From: Hoylesella timonensis S9-PR14
Lineage (GTDB): Bacteria; Bacteroidota; Bacteroidia; Bacteroidales; Bacteroidaceae
Assembly (NCBI RefSeq): GCF_000762405.1
Contig: NZ_JRPQ01000279.1
Coordinates: 836 to 64,835, forward strand
DNA: 64,000 nucleotides
Reading direction: 5' to 3'
Shown here: in pieces, positions 27,816 through 36,082 of the stretch
Position numbering within the stretch: position 1 is the stretch's first letter
Layout of the letters: every line of letters starts with the position of its first letter
Translations under genes and position numbers: made by a program
The notes under the pieces: generated by a model
The model's input: the letters and a program-made list of their open reading frames with translations, nothing else
Database searches by the model: none
Told to the model about the DNA's origin: nothing

Positions 27816-28738
27816 AGGCTTCGATGAAGTCGAAAGATACCGAAGAGTGGCTCGATGTACACTTTACACGCCCCATAGGGTTGGTCTTTGCATTGCTATG
27901 GAAACGTCTTGGTGTGCATCCTAACGCTGTGACTATTCTTTCTATCTTTCTTGGAATAGGGGCAGCTTATTGTTTTTATTTCGTAGATGTGTGGCATAAT
28001 GTGTGCGGAGTGTTGTTACTCATGTTTGCCAACTTTTGCGATAGCACCGATGGACAGTTGGCACGGCTCACTGGGAAGCACACTTTTATCGGTCGTATGT
28101 TGGATGGTTTTGCCAGTGGACTATGGTTTGTGGGCATCTATGTGGCACTTGCCTTACGGATGCAACACCAGTTAATGCCTGGTACGACAGTGCCATGGGG
28201 TGCTGGAATATGGACATTAGCACTCGTGGCAGGTGTGCTGTGTCATACTACACAAAGCTCATTGGGCGATTATTACCGACAGATACACTTGTATTTCCTT
28301 AAAGGTGAAGGTGGTAGCGAACTGGGGCACTCCAAACAGCAATACCTTATATATAAGCATTTGGATAAGGGTGATTGGCTGAAACGTCTCTTTTATCTCA
28401 ACTATACGTCTTATTGTCGAAGTCAAGAGCGAAGAACTCCTGCATTTCAAATGTTCTTTCAGCGTTTTAAGTCACATCCAGATAACACTGTAAGGCAGCA
28501 ATTCATAGATGGAAGCAGACCTCTCATGCCGTACACTAACATTCTTACCTTCAACACACGAGCTATTTGTTTGTACGTTACTTGTCTGTTGAACTGTCCG
28601 TGGCTGTATTTTATTTTTGAAATTACGGTGTTACAATTGATTTATATTTATATGCATCAGCGGCACGAAAAATTGTGCACAGAGAAGATTTCATTACTTT
28701 CAAAAACAGCAACAACGCAACAAACCAACCAATCATGA
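27791..28738 (+). CDS. CDP-alcohol phosphatidyltransferase family protein
   Basis: A 315-aa membrane enzyme with about six hydrophobic segments. The CDP-alcohol motif is visible as DSTDGQLARLTG followed by GRMLDGFAS: D-x2-D-G-x2-A-R, then G-x3-D-x3-S. The fourth Asp of the canonical motif, the proposed catalytic base, is Ser here. Enzymes of this family move a phosphoalcohol from a CDP carrier to lipid or polyol acceptors. The N-terminal ~45 and C-terminal ~90 residues extend beyond the minimal family core. It overlaps the ATP-grasp gene by 25 bases and the HAD gene by an ATGA. Confidence 0.82.
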   Translation: MGRFKELLKASMKSKDTEEWLDVHFTRPIGLVFALLWKRLGVHPNAVTILSIFLGIGAAYCFYFVDVWHNVCGVLLLMFANFCDSTDGQLARLTGKHTFIGRMLDGFASGLWFVGIYVALALRMQHQLMPGTTVPWGAGIWTLALVAGVLCHTTQSSLGDYYRQIHLYFLKGEGGSELGHSKQQYLIYKHLDKGDWLKRLFYLNYTSYCRSQERRTPAFQMFFQRFKSHPDNTVRQQFIDGSRPLMPYTNILTFNTRAICLYVTCLLNCPWLYFIFEITVLQLIYIYMHQRHEKLCTEKISLLSKTATTQQTNQS

Positions 28739-29487
28739 TAACAGATGCTATGCCTTCTATTCACGCTTTACTCTTTGATTTTGGTGGAACTATTGATACG
28801 AATGGTCAACATTGGGGAAAAATGTTATGGCAGATGTATCAAAAAATAGGTGTTCCCGTGTGTGAGGATGATTTTCGTAAAGCGTATGTCTACGGAGAAC
28901 GAATGTTAGAAAAAAGTCCTTTGGTGAAGCCAACGGACACTTTGCGCAGGACAATAGAAGTGAAGTTACGATTGGAATTGGAACAACTGTGCATGATGGG
29001 AGTGTGGAATGTGGACGAAGCGGAACTGCTACACACCCAAGAGTTGTTGTTATCGGAAATTTATCAACATGTGACGCAGATCATAGAGCAACATCGGAAG
29101 ATGTTACAGTGTTTGAAAGAAAGATTTCCAATGGGGTTGGTAACGAATTTTTATGGTAACATGAATGCGGTGTTGCAAGAGTTTTCGTTGAGCGATATAT
29201 TCGAAACCGTGATAGAATCGGCTACGGTAAACATACGCAAACCTGATGTACGCATCTTTAAGATGGCACTTGATGCACTCCAACTGCCTGCTGAAGAAGT
29301 GTTGGTGATTGGTGATAGCTTTTATAAAGATGTAGAACCAGCTTCGAAGTTGGGGTGCCAAACGGCTTGGCTCAAAGGTGAGGGATGGATAGAAAAGCAG
29401 TACGATGAAACCCTTCCAACTTATATCTTAACTTCTTTGTCGGAGATCGTATCTATTGTGGATGATGCTTCTACAACAAAAGGTTGA
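28735..29487 (+). CDS. HAD-family phosphatase
   Basis: A 250-aa haloacid-dehalogenase-like hydrolase. Motif I is LLFDFGGTIDTNG; the second Asp position is Thr (DFGGT), as in many subfamily I members with a GGT variant. Motif II lies near MGLVTNFYGN, motif III near NIRKPDVRIF and motif IV at VIGDSFYKDVEPASKLG. A helical cap lies between motifs I and II. The ATGA overlap with the phosphatidyltransferase gene shows co-translation, so it probably dephosphorylates the phospho-intermediate made in the last step. The specific substrate is unknown. Confidence 0.82.
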   Translation: MITDAMPSIHALLFDFGGTIDTNGQHWGKMLWQMYQKIGVPVCEDDFRKAYVYGERMLEKSPLVKPTDTLRRTIEVKLRLELEQLCMMGVWNVDEAELLHTQELLLSEIYQHVTQIIEQHRKMLQCLKERFPMGLVTNFYGNMNAVLQEFSLSDIFETVIESATVNIRKPDVRIFKMALDALQLPAEEVLVIGDSFYKDVEPASKLGCQTAWLKGEGWIEKQYDETLPTYILTSLSEIVSIVDDASTTKG

Positions 29488-29615
29488 TTCTTTTGGTCGT
29501 AATTTGAGTACCGAATGACCTCGCAATGTTTGTTTTCTATGGTTTTGTCAATGAGTTGACAACATAGACAGTATTCATTAAGAAATAAAGAAGTTAACTC
29601 TATTTATTTTGGCTT

Positions 29616-31532
29616 TTATCCCTTGTTGGCGAGATAAATATAGCTTCCCTCCAAGACGATGATTTCTTCAGCAACCAACTGTTCTAAAACTTGATCTAAG
29701 AGCTTTTCAGGAAACGCTAATTTATCAAGCTCAGTGATATGATGTCTTTCCTTATCTTCCAGTCCATGAAGAATAGTTTGTTTGATTTCGTTTGTTGTGA
29801 TGGTGCTATTTTGCTGTAAACCTTGTTCCAAACAAACATCGCATCTCAAACAGTCTTTTGCTTGTACATCACCAAAATAGCGCAATAGCTGTTTGCTTCG
29901 ACATACTTCATTGTTTTCCGCATAACGAATCACAGACTTGATGCGCTTGGAAAACTGTTCTTTACGCTCTTCGTAGACCGCTTTTGGTATCACCATGTTT
30001 TCAATTGCCTCGCGGTCTTTCGCATAAGTGATAAAGGGCATCTTTCGTTGAGGAATAAAGTGGAGGATTCTTCTTTGCGTTAATCCTTTTAAGATGAGGT
30101 ACAACTGTTCGCGGGTGATGCCCGCTTGTTGAGCCAAAAGTGCCTCGTCAATGTACACATAGTCAGTGAAAAGTCCCCCGTATGTACGTAACAGACTGGT
30201 GATTACCTTTTCTTGTAGTGGGGAAACCTGATTGAGTTTGTATAATTCGTTTCTGTCGAGAAGAAACATTACTCGAGCATTGGAGTCAGGATCTGTATCA
30301 TATTCTATGTAGCCCGCACGTGACAGAATGAGCAAAGCTGAGTTCATAGGGATGGGAAAATAATGGAAGATGGCACAAAACTTCCCAATGTCGAAAGTAA
30401 AGGTGTGCCCACTTCCGCTTCCTAAGCCTATTTCAAAATAATAAGCTAAGTGCTGATACACATCTTTAATATAGTCTTTTTCAGGAAAATTGTCTTCGAT
30501 TCGTTTGTTGAGTTTATGCTTATCACTGGTGTTATACAACAAGACAGCGTAGGAACGTTGTCCATCACGCCCTGCACGTCCTGCCTCTTGAAAGTAAGCT
30601 TCTAATGAGTCGGGACAGTCAATATGTATCACCACACGCACATCTGGCTTATCAATGCCCATTCCAAAAGCATTGGTAGCCACCATGACCCGTATCTGAT
30701 CCGTTTGCCATGCACGCTGCCGTTCATCTTTCACGCTGTGTTCTAACCCTGCATGATAATAAGTGGTAGGAATATCACAAGCGTTGAGCAGTGTTGCAAC
30801 CTCTTTTGTGCGTTTTCTACTCCGTACATAAATAATGGCACAGCCAGGGAGTGATTGCAGGATATGTAGGATTTCTTGATTCTTGTCTTGTGCTGTTCGC
30901 ACCACGTATGTGAGGTTTGAACGTTCAAAACTCATTTGGAAGACATTCTTCTCTTTGAATCCTAATTGTTGTTGAATGTCCTCAACTACCTCGGGTGTGG
31001 CTGTTGCAGTGAGTGCCAATAGGGGAGCTGCTGGCTTTTCTTTTCGTATATCGGCAATGTTCAGGTATGCTGGACGAAAATCATACCCCCATTGACTGAT
31101 ACAATGCGCCTCATCAACGGTAATGAAACTGACGTTCATTCGACGAAGTTTCATCAAGAAAAGCTCCGAACCTATACGTTCGGGAGAGATATATAAGAGT
31201 TTGATGTCACCAAAGATGCAGTTGTCTAAGGTTTTGAGAATCTCTCTTCTTGTCATGCCCGAAAAGATCGCTGCCGCTGTAATTCCCTTTTCTTTGAGAT
31301 GTTGCACTTGGTCTTTCATCAAGGCAATGAGCGGCGTGATGACCAAGCATATCCCTGGCTGTGCTAAAGCTGGCACTTGAAAGGTGATAGACTTGCCTCC
31401 ACCTGTGGGCATAAGACCTAAGGTGTCACGTTGTTGACCAATGCTCTCAATGATTTCACGCTGAATACCGCGGAAATCTTTGTATCCCCAGTATTGTTGC
31501 AGAATGCTTAAGTATTTGTCATGAACAGGCAT
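29616..31532 (-). CDS. recQ: ATP-dependent DNA helicase RecQ
   Basis: A 638-aa 3'-5' helicase acting in recombination and fork repair. Helicase motifs are in order: FRGIQREIIESI (motif 0), MPTGGGKSITFQVPA (I), VDEAHCISQWGYDFRP (II plus aromatic loop), ALTATATP (III), YYHAGLEH, VATNAFGMGIDKPDVR (V) and QEAGRAGRDG (VI). The RQC zinc-binding cysteines are visible near C..D..RCDVC (~560). No HRDC domain follows; the C terminus is a short winged-helix-like tail. It starts 4 bases after the recJ stop, so the two are an operon. Confidence 0.96.
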   Translation of the reverse strand: MPVHDKYLSILQQYWGYKDFRGIQREIIESIGQQRDTLGLMPTGGGKSITFQVPALAQPGICLVITPLIALMKDQVQHLKEKGITAAAIFSGMTRREILKTLDNCIFGDIKLLYISPERIGSELFLMKLRRMNVSFITVDEAHCISQWGYDFRPAYLNIADIRKEKPAAPLLALTATATPEVVEDIQQQLGFKEKNVFQMSFERSNLTYVVRTAQDKNQEILHILQSLPGCAIIYVRSRKRTKEVATLLNACDIPTTYYHAGLEHSVKDERQRAWQTDQIRVMVATNAFGMGIDKPDVRVVIHIDCPDSLEAYFQEAGRAGRDGQRSYAVLLYNTSDKHKLNKRIEDNFPEKDYIKDVYQHLAYYFEIGLGSGSGHTFTFDIGKFCAIFHYFPIPMNSALLILSRAGYIEYDTDPDSNARVMFLLDRNELYKLNQVSPLQEKVITSLLRTYGGLFTDYVYIDEALLAQQAGITREQLYLILKGLTQRRILHFIPQRKMPFITYAKDREAIENMVIPKAVYEERKEQFSKRIKSVIRYAENNEVCRSKQLLRYFGDVQAKDCLRCDVCLEQGLQQNSTITTNEIKQTILHGLEDKERHHITELDKLAFPEKLLDQVLEQLVAEEIIVLEGSYIYLANKG

Positions 31533-31536
31533 GGCG

Positions 31537-33273
31537 TCATGTTTGATAATCTTCTCCTTCGGTAGGTCGTATATCTTCTATCTGCAACTGCACGGCGTTG
31601 CGCTTAAAGACGTTGTCCTCCAGGGTATAAGCAATGTCAAAACTGCGTTTGGATTTAATATATCGTGCCGATGCACTCTGTCCAAAGGCAATGCCATTGA
31701 CAACATTGCTCGATTTGGAGTCAACCAGTTCCAGTTTGATATGCTCTTGTTCACGTCCTACCACCTTACTTGTACCATAGTCGTACACACCGATTGTACT
31801 AAATATGGGCTTTGGATTGCCAGGTCCAAAAGGTGAGAATTTCTTTAATTCTTGATGTAGACGCTTGGTGATATCCTTAAAATCAATGATAGCATCAATA
31901 TCAATAATTGGTTCAGTCTGTTCGGGAAGAATGTGTTCATCTACATATTTTTGAAAACGAGTGCGGAATGTTTTGATGTCGTCCCAACGTAAGGTCAGTC
32001 CTGCTGCATAGGTGTGTCCTCCAAAGTTCACCAGCAAGTCACGACAACTCTTAATAGCTGCATAGACATCGAAGCCTGTTACGCTGCGTGCAGACCCTGT
32101 TGCAAACTCTCCATCACGTGTAAGAACGACGGTAGGTCGAAAATAAATTTCTGTCAACCGTGAAGCTACAATCCCAATAACGCCCTTCTTCCAATTCTCA
32201 TCATAGAGAACAATAGAAGAATGATGCTTTTGGTTTTCTAATTTAGAGACGATAAGGTTAGCTTCTTCGGTCATCTGCTTATCGATATCTTTTCGTTGCT
32301 CGTTATATTCGTCAATGTGTTTGGCTTGTCGTATAGCACTCGCAATATCCTTTTCCACCAGCAAGTCAACGCTTTCTTTTCCATTCTCCATGCGTCCAGA
32401 GGCATTGATGCGCGGTCCTATCTTGAAGACAATATCGCTCATGGAGATGTCTCTGTTGCCTAAATTGCAGATGTCTATAATGGCTTTCAGACCGACACTC
32501 GGGTTTTGGTTGAGTTGTTTCAATCCATGAAAAGCCAAGATACGATTTTCATCTACCACAGGTACAATGTCAGCCGATATACTTACTGCACAAAAGTCAA
32601 GCAGTGGGATGAGTCGAGAGAAGGGAATGTTGTTGTTTTTGGCAAACGCCTGCATGAGCTTAAAGCCCACTCCACATCCAGAGAGATGCTTAAAGGGGTA
32701 GGTGTCATCGGGTCTTTTGGGATTGAGAATAGCCACAGCAGGCGGCATTACTTCGTCTGGTACGTGATGATCGCAAATGATAAAGTCAATACCTAAACTC
32801 TTTGCATACGCAATCTCGTCCGTTGCTTTAATTCCACAATCTAAAATAATAATCAGTTTAACACCTGTTTCTCGTGCATATTCTAAACTCTTTTTGCTGA
32901 CACCATAACCCTCGTCGTATCGATCTGGGATGTAATAGTCTATATTAGAGTAGAACTGTTGGAGAAACTTGTACACCAAAGCTACAGATGTACACCCATC
33001 TACGTCGTAATCGCCATACACCAAAATGCGTTCTTTGCGCCCCATAGCATCGTTGAGTCTGTCTACCGCCACGTCCATATCTTTCATCAAGAAAGGATTA
33101 ATGAGGTCTGCCAGTTGTGGACGAAAGAACCTTTTTGCCGCAGACTCGGTAGTAATGCCTCGGCGGATAAGCAACAAAGCGAGTATGGTGTTGATATTTA
33201 ATTTATCTCCTAACTCCTTAGCTGCCTTTGTTTCTTCTGATGTAGGTGGTACATAATTCCATTTGAAATGCAT
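31537..33273 (-). CDS. recJ: Single-stranded-DNA-specific exonuclease RecJ
   Basis: A 578-aa DHH-family 5'-3' exonuclease. The metal-binding motifs are visible: YGDYDVDGCTSVAL (DxD), ILDCGIK, ICDHHVPDE (DHH) and, in the DHHA1 region, VVLTRDGEFATGSARSVTGF and NFGGHTYAAGLTL (GGH). The C-terminal OB-fold segment (EDNVFKRNAVQLQIEDI) is present. Length is typical for Bacteroidales RecJ. It is the first gene of a recJ-recQ unit, a functional pairing since both process gapped DNA in the RecFOR pathway. Confidence 0.96.
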   Translation of the reverse strand: MHFKWNYVPPTSEETKAAKELGDKLNINTILALLLIRRGITTESAAKRFFRPQLADLINPFLMKDMDVAVDRLNDAMGRKERILVYGDYDVDGCTSVALVYKFLQQFYSNIDYYIPDRYDEGYGVSKKSLEYARETGVKLIIILDCGIKATDEIAYAKSLGIDFIICDHHVPDEVMPPAVAILNPKRPDDTYPFKHLSGCGVGFKLMQAFAKNNNIPFSRLIPLLDFCAVSISADIVPVVDENRILAFHGLKQLNQNPSVGLKAIIDICNLGNRDISMSDIVFKIGPRINASGRMENGKESVDLLVEKDIASAIRQAKHIDEYNEQRKDIDKQMTEEANLIVSKLENQKHHSSIVLYDENWKKGVIGIVASRLTEIYFRPTVVLTRDGEFATGSARSVTGFDVYAAIKSCRDLLVNFGGHTYAAGLTLRWDDIKTFRTRFQKYVDEHILPEQTEPIIDIDAIIDFKDITKRLHQELKKFSPFGPGNPKPIFSTIGVYDYGTSKVVGREQEHIKLELVDSKSSNVVNGIAFGQSASARYIKSKRSFDIAYTLEDNVFKRNAVQLQIEDIRPTEGEDYQT

Positions 33274-33603
33274 TTATATTGTTTTTAATTTTTGTCGAGT
33301 CGTACTCGCATGCGGTCATACGAGTGATGGCCTTCATAAAGATGAAGACTTATTTGTGTGTAAAGTTACAAATAATTTACCATAATGCATCGTAAATGTC
33401 ACAAATAATTTGTATCCTTCCCCAGCAATTCTTAAAAAAGTGTCTGGTAATGCGTATTCTTATTCAATCTAACCTTTCTGCTTTGTGTTTTTCGGTTCAT
33501 GTTTTTATAGAAGAAATTAGTTGCCTGTCTATGTTTGGTTGGAAAAATAGGTCAATAAATTATTTTTTTTCTTTAAAAATTTGCAATGAACGAAAAGATA
33601 TAT

Positions 33604-33751
33604 TATATTTGCAGGCGATTGGTTTCGCCTCAACAAAGAAAGTAAACTTTCTTTGTGTTCGGCTTGCGCAATCTTTGCAGAAGATAGGCTGCGCCTCAAC
33701 AAAGAAAACAAGCTTTCTTTGTGTTCGGCTTGCGCAATCTTTGCAGAAAAT
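33604..33751 (+). repeat. 66-bp palindromic tandem repeat, locus 2 (two units plus start of a third)
   Basis: The units begin at about 33604 and 33671, and a partial third at 33737. The first unit contains a perfect inverted repeat, ACAAAGAAAGT and ACTTTCTTTGT with a two-base spacer (33632-33655). The units are joined by TTCGGCTTGCGCA then ATCTTTGCAGAA. Same orientation relative to the downstream gene as at locus 1. Confidence 0.85.
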
Positions 33752-33891
33752 TAAACATCATATAGAGTGAGAATAGATTTTTCACATAGCTACTTACCCT
33801 ATTGTACCAAATATTCTTTGATGCAAGGGGTGCTTCAAAGAAAGAACAATTTTCTTCTTTCTTTTAACGCAAATTATTTGGTAGTTCCAAA

Positions 33892-33922
33892 TAATTTTGT
33901 ACTCTCTCTCTCTCTCTCTCTC
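33892..33922 (+). promoter_or_regulatory. Promoter -7 element followed by a (CT)n tract
   Basis: TAATTTTG (33892-33899) fits TAnnTTTG. A (CT)10 tract begins two bases later (33902-33922), so the dinucleotide repeat would cover the transcription start and first transcribed bases of the small-protein/lipoprotein transcript. Confidence 0.55.
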
Positions 33923-34087
33923 ATAAATATATAAGGTATATCTTCTCTTATACTATACCTCTTTCTGCGCATTATGTTTTAGTGCGTAGCGAAGCTTTGT
34001 GTCTCTTTTTGGAAGGTAATTCTTTGCCATCCTTGTATGGTTGTATATTCAGAAATTAAAAGTCAAATAAAAATTTATTGTATCGTT

Positions 34088-34267
34088 ATGAGTAAAACAG
34101 AAATCACTGCCGCACGTAGAAAGTCGGCTTACATTTGTCCTAAGATCGTTTGCATTGCAGTAGAGTATTCGCTTTGTGCCGCAAGCCCAATTGGTGGTGG
34201 CGCCGGGACAGCTGATTACGATGGTCTTCTTGAAGAAGACGAACAGAAAGAGATCCCCATGAATTAG
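34088..34267 (+). CDS. 59-aa small protein of unknown function
   Basis: A 59-aa peptide: a basic N terminus (MSKTEITAARRKSAY), a hydrophobic middle with ICPKIVCIAVEYSLCAASP (three Cys), a glycine-rich hinge (IGGGAG) and an acidic tail (DGLLEEDEQKE). Small proteins with a P-x-I/V-x2-V/A-E-x-S/L pattern followed by an Ala-Ala/Ser-Ser step are common in Prevotella and Bacteroides and have no settled function, as I recall. The ATG was preferred over a weak TTG upstream. It lies 43 bases before the fimbrillin-like lipoprotein gene and probably shares its transcript. Confidence 0.6.
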   Translation: MSKTEITAARRKSAYICPKIVCIAVEYSLCAASPIGGGAGTADYDGLLEEDEQKEIPMN

Positions 34268-34310
34268 ATAACCATTTTTACTGAATTAAATTTATAAATA
34301 ATTGAAACAG

Positions 34311-35981
34311 ATGAAAATAAAATTATTTATCTCATTTGCTGTTTTCGTTGCTGCATCTGTGCTGATGTGCAGCTGTTCTAACGAAGAGAGTGCTGATAGT
34401 AATAATAATAGTAATAGTAATGGTCAGCTTACTGCCTTTACAGGAGGTATCGTAACAGAGGCTCCTATGGAGCGTGAACAGATTGGTACTCCTGAAATTT
34501 CAACAGAAGTCCCTGGCTTTCTCACTCGCATCACTATGAAGCGTCAAGGCATCGGTGAAAAAGGAACCTTCCTTTGGGAACCTAAAGACGTGATTTATGT
34601 AGAGGACGATAATAATCAGTTACGTAAGGGTAAGAGTACTATCACTGATGCTATAGCTCGCACAACATTCTTGGTAGATGGTTCTTACACCAAACAGGAA
34701 TGCAATGTGTACTATTATGGTACTAACTCTGGTGCCAGTGAAAAGAAAGTTGTTATCGCCAACAATCAGACCCTGGAAGGCTTTAACAACATCCAGCATT
34801 TTGGTGCCGCCGGTGATTGCGGTGTGGCAACGGCAAAGAAAACTACAAATCAAGGCGAGAGCGGCTATAGTTTCGACTTGGCGCACAAGGCATCCTATCT
34901 TTGCTTCCTTCCCTATATACCTACTCAGGATGAGCGCAATGCCTATAAGATCAAGAGCATAGTGATAAAGTCTGGTAGCAATATTGCTGGTACTTATGAA
35001 CTTACTCAAAATGGTCTTTCCAAGGGTACGAATGAGACAAATAAAATTACGCTCAAAGTAGGAACTGATGGTCTTATGCTTGCTAATAAAACTACAGGAG
35101 CGAAAAGTATTGAGAACTCGCTTTATGCAGTTATAGCTCCCGGCACCTATTCCTTGAAAGTGGATTATACTGTCTTCGACACTAAGACAAATGAGGAAAA
35201 GAAAATTACCAAATATTATAAAGAAAATCATACCTTTGGTGCCAATAAGATTTGTGATATTCCCGTATGTCTTGGTTCTGCCTATTTTTACAGCGGTTAC
35301 AATTATTATATGTGGGATGCTGCCAAGAACTGTTGGTATGGCCACGAGTGGGACACTTCTGTTTCTGACTGTTGGCAGCCAACAGAAAAAGATATGTGTC
35401 CACCCTTTTATCCTCAGTCTAAGGATGACGCTGGTGATCGTTGGTATCACGAAGGTGTTGGTCCTTTCGAGGCTTCCCATGACCTCTTCAAGCAGCTTCC
35501 CAATGCCAACGAAATGGCTTGGTACATTCTGAAGGGTGATGCCCATTGGGATAATACCACCCATTGGGAGGCTTTAGGTAAGAAGAATTGCACAGGTGGT
35601 ATATGGCTTAAGAAGCTCAGCGTCATCGCTAATGGTGCCGGTAAGACGCTTGCCGACTTAAAGAAGGCAGATCCCAATGGTGTTGACCAGCGGACGACGA
35701 GAGGTGCATATGTATCTGCTAATAATTCTGTAACTGATGGCAAGCCAACTGATAGTGAAATTAATAATTACTTCTTCCTCCCTGCGTTGGGCAATTACGA
35801 CGAGAATGGCTGTATTCAGGCATTCTCTTCCGCCGGTTTCTATTGGTCGTCCAGTACCGTCTCCGACGACGATCCGATGCAGGCATACAGCATGTTCTTT
35901 TCCCAAGGTTCCGTATCGTTGCAACGCACCAATCGCTCCTACGGGTGTGTAGCGGCGCAGCCTTTCGAGTCTTTCCGATAG
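34311..35981 (+). CDS. Fimbrillin-like lipoprotein with a DGR-type variable C-terminal domain
   Basis: A 556-aa lipoprotein with a lipobox (ASVLMCSC) followed by SNEESADSN, an acidic, likely surface-directing tail. Residues ~30-330 look like the fimbrillin/Mfa-like beta domains (GEKGTFLWEPKDVIYVEDDN; LYAVIAPGTYSLKVDYTVFD). Residues ~370-556 resemble the FISUMP/C-type-lectin domains used as DGR targets, with NEMAWYILKGDAHWD, FFLPALGNYDENG and AGFYWSSSTVSDDDPMQAYS. The last ~45 codons contain the clustered variable positions expected of a variable region. The start is the ATG after an in-frame TTG. It is probably an adhesin; the ligand is unknown. Confidence 0.75.
   Translation: MKIKLFISFAVFVAASVLMCSCSNEESADSNNNSNSNGQLTAFTGGIVTEAPMEREQIGTPEISTEVPGFLTRITMKRQGIGEKGTFLWEPKDVIYVEDDNNQLRKGKSTITDAIARTTFLVDGSYTKQECNVYYYGTNSGASEKKVVIANNQTLEGFNNIQHFGAAGDCGVATAKKTTNQGESGYSFDLAHKASYLCFLPYIPTQDERNAYKIKSIVIKSGSNIAGTYELTQNGLSKGTNETNKITLKVGTDGLMLANKTTGAKSIENSLYAVIAPGTYSLKVDYTVFDTKTNEEKKITKYYKENHTFGANKICDIPVCLGSAYFYSGYNYYMWDAAKNCWYGHEWDTSVSDCWQPTEKDMCPPFYPQSKDDAGDRWYHEGVGPFEASHDLFKQLPNANEMAWYILKGDAHWDNTTHWEALGKKNCTGGIWLKKLSVIANGAGKTLADLKKADPNGVDQRTTRGAYVSANNSVTDGKPTDSEINNYFFLPALGNYDENGCIQAFSSAGFYWSSSTVSDDDPMQAYSMFFSQGSVSLQRTNRSYGCVAAQPFESFR
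35835..35978 (+). other. Candidate DGR variable region (VR)
   Basis: The codons after GFYWSS fall into the set expected when AAC codons are mutated at A: GTC, TCC, GAC, GAC, GAT, TTC, TCC and TCC, with the third base mostly kept as C or T. Invariant framework codons lie between. The region ends close to the stop codon, as in known DGR targets. No matching template repeat is present in the window, so the call rests on codon pattern and domain type. Confidence 0.55.
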
Positions 35982-35990
35982 TTTTATTTT

Positions 35991-36017
35991 GAGCGGGCCC
36001 TTTCAAAGAGCCCGCTC
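35991..36017 (+). other. GC-rich hairpin just after the variable region
   Basis: GAGCGGGC (35991-35998) pairs with GCCCGCTC (36010-36017), with an inner CTTT/AAAG pair. It starts 10 bases after the stop codon. Known DGR targets carry such a hairpin directly downstream of VR, where it aids homing. No T-run follows, so it is not a typical terminator. A second small hairpin, ACCGCC/GGCGGT, is at 36023-36037. Confidence 0.6.
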
Positions 36018-36082
36018 ATAAATACCGCCTTTGGCGGTCGATTTTCTTTTGAAAATTACACTTTTAGTAAGGTAATAAGAAA

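Larger units (their letters stand above)
33274..34087. other. Gene-free accessory upstream region
   Basis: No gene is supported between recJ and the small protein at 34088. The region holds the second 66-bp repeat array (33604-33751), a TAATTTTG promoter element with a (CT)n tract, and otherwise A+T-rich sequence. A weak ORF across the repeats (33396-33770) is an artefact of the repeat reading open. Confidence 0.6.

Noticed and set aside
33604-33751. Possible CRISPR array
   Set aside because: The 66-bp units abut directly with no variable spacers, few copies and no cas genes; they are tandem structured repeats.
34620-35564. 314-codon minus-strand frame inside the lipoprotein gene
   Set aside because: Antisense to a gene with signal peptide and recognisable domains; no start context or motif.
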